Assembly (NCBI GenBank): GCA_022376515.1
Contig: WTXI01000178.1
Span: forward strand, 1 to 64,000
Length of the DNA stretch: 64,000 bases
Direction: 5' to 3'
Source: Lactifluus volemus
Taxonomy: Eukaryota; Basidiomycota; Agaricomycetes; Russulales; Russulaceae
The notes below the pieces were generated by a model. That model was not told the origin of the DNA. It worked only from the letters and a program-made list of their open reading frames with translations, and did no database searches. The position numbers and the translations under genes are program-made. This document shows positions 45,278 to 55,337 of this stretch, in pieces (the first letter of the stretch is position 1; each line of letters starts with the position of its first letter).

Positions 45278-46100
45278 GTTTCCTCGAATCCGAATTCATC
45301 GTTCTGTTTGTCAAGAAGTATTTGAGTTACGCAGCGAGCTCTGCATTACATCCACCTCTCGATGGAGCACACCCACCCAAAGGGCTTTTTGTAATGGCTC
45401 TTCTATCAGTATGGCACCTTTCTCATCGATTTCGAATTCGCTTCTTACTAGTACCACGTACACTAAAGGTTGAACGTGCATTCAAAGCACATTTATCTGG
45501 TCGTTTTGAATCACCTCCTCAATTTTCCCACGAGAACTGTTGGAAAGTGTTGCAAGTTTTCTTCGGGAAGGTTGATGCCGTGAGTGAGCGACGTTGGAAT
45601 CGTATTCTTGCAAGGGCATTTGCAAACGTTGATGCTGAGGGCCAACTTGAAGAATGCGACGTTCAAGCTGACCAGTCGATGGTATCGCTTTACCGTGACG
45701 AGATCTACGTCCCATCTAGCCCTGAGAAGGCCTAATATTGCTTTTTATGATAACTCCACTTTGCTTTACCGTGACCAGCATCATGTTTCACGCGTTTTCA
45801 TCAAAATTATATAGATTTTGGTTTTTTTTACCGTAATACAGGAGGGAGGAACATATCCTTAATTATAGATAGTCGGTTACCGACGTTTCCACGGGTTTCA
45901 TAGGTTTCCGAGGTTTCTGCTACTTGTCATTTAGAGAGGTTTCCAGGAAATCGGACATAGGTTTCCAAGTTTCTGGTTTTCCAGGTTTTTACGGGTTTTT
46001 ATGGGTTTCTCAGGTGTAGAAACCTCTGGAAACCAAAATGCCAAACTACTGATGTGGCCCTGAACACAGGTGTGAAGGAATGGGTGATCCCCGGCGACCA

Positions 46101-46202
46101 CATGTCCGAGTCGATAATAAGACGCTCATGTCCAAGTCGATAATAAGACGCTCATGTCCGAGTCGATAATAAGACGCTCATGTCAGTCGATAATAAGACG
46201 CT
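46101..46202 (+). repeat. 26-bp tandem repeat, four units
   Basis: Units start at 46101, 46127, 46153 and 46179; the last has a 2-base deletion. Each contains GTCGATAATAAGACGCT. It lies 50 bp right of the Plavaka end. There are no spacers, so it is not a CRISPR. Confidence 0.9.
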
Positions 46203-46229
46203 CAGTAATTTCGCTAAGCGCTCAAATTT

Positions 46230-47530
46230 GAAATTGGAGTGCGTAGGCGTAAACGCTGCCGTGGGAACTCAGAAAATTCTGAGGATGCGTCGCCATTACC
46301 TTTTCCCCCCTCCTCGGTGCTATCAGCATCGCAATCCATGGAGACCGTCCATCGAATGGCTTGGGTCTGTGTTTCCTCCCTCGCTGGCATCGATAGGCCT
46401 CGCCATCTACTCTGCCCTAACTCACACTCACACGAGGCATCATGGCGCTCGATGTTAGAGACTACAACGTTCTCGTCAGTGACATCACTACCACCGCACT
46501 GCTGGCTTATCCTGAGTTTTCCACAGAGACAGATGTGCCGTCATACCAATATAGCCAGTCCTCACTCGTGTATATGCTCTTTAATGTTGGGCTTGTCCTC
46601 CACCCTCCAGACCATGGTCACCCATGTAGCCTAGTGGTGCGTGACCTTAGCTCATCCTTATGCATCCGGGCCATTGCCCTCTCCTTGGCGTGACCCGCCC
46701 AACTCGCTTTTGCGACTAAATACGGAACAATCCGCCACATACTCATCACAAGTATAGGCCCCCTCCTGAGAATATGATTGCACCACCTAGCGAGCGTATT
46801 GCACACCACTGGCGGCTCAGGAAGGCATGCGATCAGAGCGGATTTCTTTTCGCTCACGCCTAGCACTGAGTCCATTGCCGCCAATCACGTACTGTAGATC
46901 AGATAGCTTCAAAACCCACCTAATACAGTCCGGTGGAAGTTATGTCCGCCAGAGAGCGCATGAGGTGTACAGTGAAAATTGGGTAACCAAGAAGAACTGA
47001 GTTCACTCAACCGACATTTAAGGGCGTGGCCAAAATGTCGCCTCCTCGGGATCGCACATTTAGCATTTGTTCGTGTCATTGTACACAAGAAAGAGTGAGA
47101 GGTGGAGTTGAAATCGAGGCTGACAAGGAAGACGCGTAAGCTGGTAAACAGTTTATGCCTGCAGGTACGGGTACCATCGCGAGCAAGGCGCTTGTGGCGC
47201 CGCACTGGTTCGATGATATACAGTTCTCTTTAGCTCACTCAATTCTCGTCTGTGTGCTCAGAACCCTTATCTTGTAGCCCTCAAGGACCAGAGCCTGACA
47301 TCGAGTGTGATGCCCGTGCTTTGTTGTCCCATTCCCTCGATGCAGATAAGTGGTCCTGGTTTTCGTATGTGATGGCCCCATTTTTTCCATCCACGCCCCA
47401 CAAGCTGGATCCAGTACGGCCATCTCTCAGGCGACAATACGACCAATTTTTCCATGATTCACTCTACTCCGACTCATGCTGGCGCATAGACCGCTTTGGG
47501 TACCGCTCAGCTTCAAAGTCACGCAGCCGA
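46230..47530 (+). repeat. segmental repeat module R1 and following block, copy d
   Basis: Positions 46295-46680 match R1 elsewhere. Positions 46930-47150 match 11441-11640. Positions 47230-47420 match 19950-20130 (GACCAGAG.CTGACA.CGAGTGTGATGCC). The frame at 46442-46693 is not conserved in the other R1 copies. Confidence 0.5.
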
Positions 47531-48460
47531 CCCAACACGCGCGCACGCACGTAAAGCCGAGAGAATTAAGTGGACGCGCGCAGAGATGTAGTAGAACTTG
47601 ACGACCAGGATCGAGTCACTTGGGGCCGTGCGTGGGAAAGAACGTGGACTGGCTGAGTTGGTGTTCCGGCCCGGGTTCCCGGCCAATTGCCGTTTCACTT
47701 GGAACGGCTGACATGTCAGGTAGACCTGTGCTTTGAAATGCCGTTAATTTCTGGTCTAGATCTCACTTTTAGACACCCTTACCTCGTGTGAAGCAACACC
47801 TAGACGAACACGTGCAACTTTGTAAAGTCCTCCTCGTAGTATGTTATCCCCTGCAGACTAGATGCATCCGCATAAAATGGCCAACCAAGGCCGCGTAGTG
47901 GAGGGAGCCGGTTTACTTATGCGCAAGCCAGTGGATGAGGAGAGTATACGTACATAGTTGGTATTTTCATAAACGGCCAAGTAGGTCAGGCTCGCCGGCA
48001 CTTTTATCGGAGGATACACCTCAATATCTACAGGTACTGTAAAGATCAAGGTTTGACGCCTGAACGCATGAGCATCAAGGGCTCAGGGCCGGGCTTGTTT
48101 CCAGTTGATGCCTGCCAATGCGTGGCTTCCTGAGTGGTGGTGTTAAACCGCGTGCATCTGAAATTTCTGAATCATGCAGATAAATATGAGTGTGGGACTG
48201 ACAGATAGTATTTTTCACGCTTCAGGGACAGGTGTGCATCATGCACATACTACAAACCAGATTACCCCCAGACTACAAGTTCTGGCTATTCTTCCGCATT
48301 TGCCCTAATCATTTGCCTTATAATAAACCACACACTGTTATACCTGATTTATCATCATGCAGTCATCATGCAGTCAAACGCATCCCCGGCGTGTCACGGT
48401 GGTAAGAGGCAATGAATCAGTCAAAGACAATTTTGAATCAAAAAAAAGGTACAATTGACT
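47531..48460. other. downstream region of the NACHT-WD40 gene, no gene seen
   Basis: This unique-looking sequence has no supported ORF. The minus-strand frame at 47858-48049 is short and featureless. It probably includes the 3' UTR and terminator of the NACHT-WD40 gene. Confidence 0.35.
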
Positions 48461-51400
48461 CTATGTATCTACTAGTACACTGTGTGCATATACTGTAGCC
48501 CAATTCGATCCATACACAAAATTTGTCAGGTCCAGCAAAGTCTCATGCCTACCCGCAATCCAGACGGTGTTAGATCTATGGAAATACGGTCGGTGAGCCT
48601 GGGGAACCCATAAAACAAGTTCTCCCTCTTCCCCACACATCCAACCATCATCATTGATCTTGAACTCGTTCATAAATCGATTGCTTTCGATATCCTCTGT
48701 TCTGACCTTCTCCAAACAAACGGCATGACCTTGCGAGGCAGAGGTGATACGCTGCCCGGATGAAGCAGAGTTGACCCCTGCTAGGACGGTTCCTGTTCGG
48801 GCGTCCCACATGCGAATCGTGCGATCTGCGGAGCCTGACGCAATATGCTTCCCATCCGGTGAAAATTTAACAGAAAGTACAAAATCAGTGTGTCCAGTAA
48901 ATGGACCCACTACCATCTCTCCTGTTGCGGCATCCCAGACGCAAATCGTGCGATCGAGCGAAGCCGATGCTATGCGCAGTCCATCCGACGAGAATGCAAC
49001 AGAACTGATCCAATCGGTGTGCCCAGTAAACGGCCCCGCTATTATATCTCCTTTTGCTGCATCCCACACACAAATCTTGTGATAGAAACAGCCCGAGGCA
49101 ATGCGCTGACCTTCCGGCGAAAAAGCAATGGAACACACTGTATCGGTGTGGGTAAACGGGCCTGCAATGACCTCTCCTGTTGTGGCATCCCACACTCGAA
49201 TGGTGTCATCCATTGAGGCCGAAGCAATGCGCCGCCCTTCCGGAGAGAAAGCGGCACATATAACTGAATCGGTGTGTCCAGTAAGCGGGCCTACTGTGAC
49301 CTCTCCTGATGTGGCATCCCAGACGCGAACCGTGCGATCCATCGAGGCCGAAGCGATACACTTCCCGTCTTGCGAGAATGCGATGGAAAGGACCTCATCA
49401 GTGTGTCCAGTAAATGGGCCCGATACAACTGCTCCCGTCGTAGCATCCCACGTGCGAATCCTGCGATCTCCCGATGCCGATGCAACGAGCTGTCCATCTG
49501 GTGAAATTGCGACAGAGTTGACTTGCCAGTGATTGGCATGTGCAGTCACTGGTCCCGTTACGACCTCTCCTGTTGTGGCATCCCAAATGCAAATAGTGCA
49601 ATCGAACGAGGCAGAAGAAATACGCCGCCCGTCTGGTGAGAATGCAACACACATGATTGCAGAAGTATATCCAGTAAACGGGCCCGACGCCCCTCCTGCT
49701 GCGACGGCCCAAGTGCGTATTGTGTGATCGTACGAGGCCGACGCAATGCGCTGGCCGTCCGGTGAGAACGCAACAGAATAAACGGAAGAGGTATGATCGG
49801 TAAAAGGGCCTGCTACAATGTCCCCTGTTTTCGCATCCCACACGCGAATCGTGTCGTCTGCCGAGGCCGAGGCAATGCACAACCCGTCTGGCGAGAATGC
49901 AAGAGAATAGACTGCACCGGCATGTCCAAAGAAGGGGCCGGCTACAACTTCTCCTGTTGCGGCATTCCACACGCGAATTGTGCAATCATCCGAGGCTGAG
50001 GCTATGCGCTTCCCATCGAGCGAGAATGAAATAGATCTGACGTCATCCGTGTGACCAGTGAACGGGCCAGCTACGACCTGTCCTGTAGCAGCATCCCACA
50101 CACGAATCGTGCAATCTCTAGAGCTTGAAGCAATGTGCTTACTGTCTGGTGAGAAAGCAACAGAATAGACCCATTTGGTGTGTCCAATAAGCGAGCGCAC
50201 TGTCTCTCCCGTTGAGGTATCCCACACCAGAATCCTGCGATCTCCCGAGGCGGAGGCAATGAACTGCCCGTTTGGCGAGAATTGAACAGAAAGGACCAAA
50301 CCGGTGTGGCCTATAAATGGTCCCGCTACGACTTCTCCTCTTGCAGCATCCCACACCCGAATGGTGCGATCGTTCGAGGATGAAGCAATCCGCTTCCCGT
50401 CCGGGGAAAATGCAACACAGTTGAGCCGACCAGTATGTCCAGTAAACGGACCTGCTACCATCTCTCCTGTTGTAGCATCCCACACCCGAATTGTGCGATC
50501 GACCGAAGCCGATGCGATGCGCCGCCCATCTGGCGCGAATGTGAAGGGTTCGACGGAGTCATCATGTGCCTGGATCACCATTTCCAACGCTGGCCAACGA
50601 GATAATTGTCCGCGTTCAAAGCACAATGTGTGAGGAAATAGGTGAGCGTATTGCTCGTGGATGTGGGAAGAGGTCGGTGCGAAGGGAAGGGCAGTGATAT
50701 AGATGTGTGGGGCGCTTCTTGCTATGGCCATCCCGAAATACCGCACAAATGATGAGGCATCATTCACCAATGCAAATAAATTCTCCACCTCCGTTGGAGA
50801 GGGCTGTTGAGAGTTCATGCAACAGTCACTACAAGCCAATTTGAATTGTACGATGTGCCTACCTTCCGCTGGTCAGATCGTAACCATGTTCTCAGAGATG
50901 ATAGTGCTGTTGAAGCAAGACCCACAACGGTCTTGATGCTGAGTACCTCCAGCCAAAATAGAAACTTCGCTTCGAACAGGGATCGAAGTTTCGTGAAGAG
51001 ATCGAGCTCGAAAACAAGATGTTCCAAATGATCGTACCAGAAAATGCACGCATATGATAGAGCAGGCGGAACGTGTTTGGAAATTCGAGAATCAAGGTCG
51101 TGGACATCGCTGTTCGCAAGATATGACGACTCAAGTTGGCAAATGTTGAATTTCAGCTTGTTCAGCATTAATTCAAGGCAAGAATGTGCCAACTCTCGGT
51201 GGGATTCCTCAAGGTCCACATAAAATACACCACTCCTCTTGTTGGTCAAAAAGTCGCGGAATGAGGTATGGAGAGGGATAATGGGACGAGTTTGATCACT
51301 TGAAGTCACGTTACTCAACAGCGAGCCGAGGTGACGAAGCATTTCAAGAATAGGATCAGAATCTTCGGGATCATCAATGGGGGCATGTCGTCGGAGAGTA

Positions 51401-53366
51401 ATCAAGGATTTGATGGAGAGGGGCTCCATTGCAGCAAAAAGTTGTCCCATTACGGACCGAAATAGTATTTGTGCCTCGTACGGTTTGAAATATCCCTCCA
51501 GAAGTTCTTCGTAAAGCTTGTCCAGCGGGTCTTGTGTATTACGATCCCGAGAGTGTCCCAATAGGCGCTGTACACACTTTTTCTTGCTGAAGCCAAAGCT
51601 AGCAGGAGGGGTGTTTATGAACCCGCATGCAACAGCCGCCCATTGAAACAATCCCTCTGCTGCCTTCGCTAATTTGACACCATAGACCTTGAATACGTCT
51701 GGAGGGAGCTCCGTTTCAAGATAGACGCCAATATCTTGCTCCGTCCTGGCAGCCAGTTTTGCATCATCCATAAAGAGCGTGTCAACAGATGGCGCTTCGG
51801 CGAATGCGGGTTCGATGCCACCTTCAGACCTCGTAGTCACGAGTACCCGGAATTGTGATGGGAAATCGGTGAGATGTTCTGCAAGAAAAGTGTGTAATCC
51901 TTTTTTCCCCATTGTATCACCACTCTCATCCAATGCATCAACCACGATAAGAATGGGTCCGGGAAGTGGCAGATTCTTGAGCAGTCCCACAAGGAGGCAT
52001 TCGAAAAGTGTATGATAGTCCCGGGTACCACGAAGAGAAGAATTATCCTTGATGGCCCTCCCGAGAGCGAGTTTGAATGCAGGATGTCGATCGGACAGAT
52101 CCCGAGCAAGTGTCGTGAATAGCTGGTAAGCCTCGTCCTTCGATTGTTCTTTGCGCAGAAAAGCAAAGTAACACCCAAGACACGTCTTGTCGAAGTGACG
52201 TGCAACCTCATGTGCAATCGACGATTTTCCTGTTCCTGCCTGGCCAAGGAGAACAAGACCACGTTTGGATTTCGGATTCTCGACCCACTTCACAATATGG
52301 TCCAAAAAGTCTTCCCGTGTGCCTGGAAGGCAGCGCTTATCAGCGCCAAATCGCCAGCCTCCCTTGTATGGTAGTTCTCTGATCTTTGCGTCCAGCTCTG
52401 TGAATGCCCTCTGTCAGACCCACAATCGGACAAATTTGTGAGTACCTAAATTACCCACCAGCTTCTAGCACAGTGACTTCGATGGTGACAACACCACGAG
52501 CAAGGAAACTCTCTCGAAGTCGACCGAGATTGGAGCGGTACTCTTCGATTTTTCCGTCAGCTTGTCCGAAGATATTTTTCAAAGCCCGCTTTCCTACAAA
52601 TCATGTTTAGTATCTTTATGAGGGCCAATGATAGGGATCAAGACAACGTACCAACTTGCACATCTTCCGCATACGATCTGATAAATTTAGCACATTCGGT
52701 GACACATTCAAGCATCTCCTCGAGAATTGCTGCCTGCTTAGACTCCGGCTTGATGTTCCTCAATGTATCAGCCTCCTCTGCAAATTCGAAAGCATCCCGT
52801 ATCGCCTCGAGTAGTGTCTCGACGTTGCCGTCACGTTCAACCTGCTTCAGCAAGTTCTGACATTAAGATGAGAGCAAACGTGTGAATATCTCGCATTATC
52901 TCAGAAGACAAGGAGATCCACCTCGGGAATTTTCGAGAGCAGACTCCACGCCAGATTGGCATAGGGGTTCAGCTGAAAAACGGAGGTTAGCTTAACGGAT
53001 ATGCAAAAGCGATATTAGGCATACTGCCGCGATTGGACCGACGTTGTCCATCACCAGCTTGATAACACCAACAGCACGCTTCCACGTTTTTATCGTGCTG
53101 ATAGATTCCTCAGCACGACGGAGACCGGTGCGCGATGTCTCCGCCTGGCTGTCCGGTGCTGAACGTACAGGATCATCGCTCTCAATGGGGGGGTCACCTT
53201 TCCGAGATATGGTAGTAGCAAATGCTGTGGACTGCATGGTTTCGTTATCGAACGGGAAAGTTCGTCTCGGAGCCTCCCATTGGACCACAGAGCTGTCCGG
53301 ATCGGCCGCTGTGGGGCTCTGCGTCCCGAGTACAGCCCTCGAAGAGGAAGCGGCGTTTGGAGACAT
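48461..53366 (-). CDS. NACHT-WD40 STAND protein (fungal NLR-like), about 1,540 residues
   Basis: Six exons are proposed: 53025-53366, 52922-52972, 52652-52856, about 52459-52593, about 52413-50863 and 50803-48461. The start MSPNAASSS at 53366 precedes a helical N-terminal region (VKLVMDNVGPIAA; LNPYANLAWSLLSKIPE; SIRDAF-like helices). The NACHT NTPase has Walker A GQAGTGKSS (near 52250) and Walker B LIVVDALDESG (near 51940), with a VTTRSE sensor-like motif. A winged-helix/helical linker follows. The C-terminus has 14 WD40 repeats (about 50570-48790), enough for two seven-bladed propellers, then a conserved tail (ELVLWVPQAHRPYF). Family members are cytosolic sensors in non-self recognition and programmed cell death. 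The 59-nt intron at 50804-50862 is clean. The exon 4/5 junction is uncertain and probably uses donor GTAATT. Confidence 0.88.
48790..50570 (-). repeat. 14 WD40-encoding units of about 126-129 bp
   Basis: Each unit encodes FSPDG.RIASAS.DRTIRVWDA-type sequence, TGE.VAGPFTGHT and a variable linker. Unit 11 lacks one residue (FTHTD), and units 7 and 8 are the most divergent. The high similarity between units suggests recent shuffling or concerted evolution. Confidence 0.85.
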
Positions 53367-54469
53367 GGTGATCGTCAAGAAAAGTGTAGCTAGTTCTGTT
53401 GGGTGTCCATCGCGTGCGTCGGTACCGTTGAAAACAACATCAAGTTCTATATGTAGGATGCTCAGCCCGACGCATGAGTAAATAATGCAAAGAAAAGGAC
53501 GAACCGCCTCTGGGTTCGGCGACAACTTCCTGCGTTCCAACAAGGATGTCCTTTCTCGTGGTCATTTTCGCATACAGGGATACTATAATATGGGAGAGTG
53601 GCTGTATAACGCTGCAGGAGGCTCAGCTACAAATAGGAATAAACGAAACGACATTTCTTACAATGCGACGTTCTCGTTCCATTCAACTCGTTGTCCTACA
53701 CTCCGCACAGATTGTGTCTGCCACGACTTCTCTCCGTAAGTCACAGTAGCGTAAAACCGCCTTTTTTTGCCAAGCAAGGTCTTGAGACGGGGAAGGTTGT
53801 TCACTCTGAGAACTAGTAAGAGAAATAGACTTAGTACTCGTCAGAGGGGGTAGCGTAATAGATACGAACCCGTCACCTGGAGTGGCAGCAAGTTTGGTTG
53901 CGATTCGGTGAGTTTTTCAGTGCAAGTCATGAGTGTGAAAGGGTTGGGGCATACGAATATGGGATCATTTTTTTGATGTTCGTGGTTAAAATGGAGGAAA
54001 GAAGGGGCGATATTAACGGAGGAAAGAAGGGGCAATGCTAATAGCTGTCCTCGTAACCACAACCCCCAATTTTTTTTTCATACTCTACAATTATACACAG
54101 AGTAAAAAAGAAAGAAAGGAACGCGACGATCTACCTTTTGATAATGTAGTTAGTAGTAGATGGTATAAGGAAGGCCTTGTACGTCCAATCGGAGAGAGCG
54201 AGAACTACAGAGGAGGTCGTCCGCGAACTATCCATTTTATATATATATGAAACGAACGAAAAATCCTGTTCCAAATTCCAAATCCCAAGTTCCAAGTTCC
54301 AACCAAAACCAATAAAGAATGGTAGAAACGTACAAGAATATGGTGTATGAGTGTGTGAGTGTGAGTGTTTTGAAAAAGATAGTTAATCAGAACCAACAAC
54401 CGATAAATCCGAGTCGTAAAACCCAAAAAATCCAGTGATGCGGCGAGCCTACTAGCAGCCGTGAATTCC
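53367..54469. other. intergenic region upstream of the NACHT-WD40 gene
   Basis: No supported gene is present. A 24-bp duplication (GGAGGAAAGAAGGGG core) lies at about 53993-54040 and a TATATATATATA run at about 54238-54248. Promoter elements for the NACHT-WD40 gene probably lie at 53370-53600. Confidence 0.35.
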
Positions 54470-55337
54470 TCATGGCGCTGGTGCTGGCGGCAAATCCTTA
54501 TACCCTTCCAACATCGAAAGCCCGCTCAACCGCTCGCCCGGCGCTATACTCGGAAAACGTTCACCGGCCGCCGCGACTGACGCAAGCGATATTTGTCCGG
54601 GACTGACAACGCTCCCAGCATTGTCCCCGTGCCGCACGCGGATCCGTGGGCTCCGCCCCGCGGCGCCGATACCCGCCATGCTCTCGTGCCCTATGATGCC
54701 CAAGTTGGGATCGGTATCGGAGTCTCCCGCAGCGGTGGTTGTGACAGCGGTGCTGCCATTCGAGTCTCCTCGCACGTGTGTGAGCAGAGATTCGACGATG
54801 CCGAAACAATCCGAGACCAAGTTCATCTCACTCCCGGTGTGTCGGTGCAGTGGAAGCCTCGCCGCCTCTTGCGTCGACGACATGGGCTGGTCGAAGTGAA
54901 ACACCGCCGATTGTGGTGGGGGCTTCGAGAGATCGATGGTGCTACCAACAAGGGTATCTCGTCAGCCGTCTGGGTCTGCTGGGTCGAGGTTCAGGAAGGA
55001 CACCTCGCGCATCGTGTCACCATCCATGCCATTGACCTTCTTTCGGAGGAATCCAAATTCCGAGTCTATCTCATCTTGGCCAACGACGGTGCGTGCGCTA
55101 TTGCCTGCGATACTCATACCGAGGGTGTTGCCCATGTCAACGCTCGAAATCGGCGTGTAGGGTGCGAGCTGGTATGCCCCCAAACCGTCGCCAAGTTTGA
55201 TGTCTGTTGCACCAAGATGCAGGCCACGGTGGCCACCCCCACCCCGACGTAGCTGGCGCCTCACGACGAACCACCGCAGGCCGAAGAGTATGGCTATGAT
55301 AAGGCCGAGGAAGGAAAGGAGCACAACGATCCGGCGG
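54470..55337 (-). pseudogene. 3' fragment of a single-pass membrane protein gene
   Basis: One frame runs from the repeat boundary at about 55337 to the stop at 54470, with one in-frame TGA at 54962-54964 that could have been CGA. It starts with a membrane segment (VVLLSFLGLIIAILFGLRWFVV) and a basic stop-transfer stretch (RRQLRR). A cytosolic tail of about 260 residues follows, rich in Gly/Ser/Thr with LAPYTPIS, ISLASVAAAGERFPS and LEGYKDLPPAPAP. This resembles the C-terminal half of agaricomycete type I membrane proteins. The extracellular part is missing because repeat module R0 begins at 55338. I cannot name the family. Confidence 0.6.

Larger units (their letters stand above)
36875..45735 (+). 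pseudogene. DUF6532-like passenger gene, disrupted by two LTR-element insertions
   Basis: The start ATG at 36875 leads through a 54-nt intron into a basic, low-complexity region (PPAKKAQES; LTVDEAAAKREAQRK). This is followed by exons at about 37772-37914, 38005-38153 plus 38765 onward, and 39069-39326 (DTKYKKPPQA...FIHFSVESPHFLTIVQGVFDAS split here). The next exons are 39375-39582 (RKSRLAADILETIKARFRKP) and 39646 onward, continuing after the copia element at 45283-45735 (KKYLSYAASSALHPPLDGAHPP; stop at 45735). The layout matches agaricomycete DUF6532 proteins. The solo LTR lies in one exon and the copia element in another; both empty sites are in frame, so the gene was open before insertion. 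Function unknown; probably carried with the transposon. Confidence 0.6.
33075..46051. mobile_element. Plavaka-type (CACTA-like) DNA transposon with nested insertions
   Basis: The two ends are imperfect inverted repeats: both start CAG and share GGCA at +10 to +13 and GTTTCC at +19 to +24 when the right end is read inward. Both subterminal zones (33090-33170 and 45880-46040) are packed with GGTTTCC/GGAAACC motifs. Inside are an intact transposase gene and a divergent passenger gene. Removing the copia element, the solo LTR and their duplications leaves about 6.7 kb. Only a possible 2-bp AT duplication flanks it. The transposase identity is strong; the exact ends are inferred. Confidence 0.75.

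Noticed and set aside
46101..46202. Regular direct repeats that could suggest a CRISPR array
   Set aside because: Units are contiguous without spacers, and the genome is eukaryotic.
46442..46693. R1 frame (MALDVRDYN...) as the start of a 7TM receptor-like gene
   Set aside because: The frame is not maintained in the other R1 copies, and no membrane segments follow.
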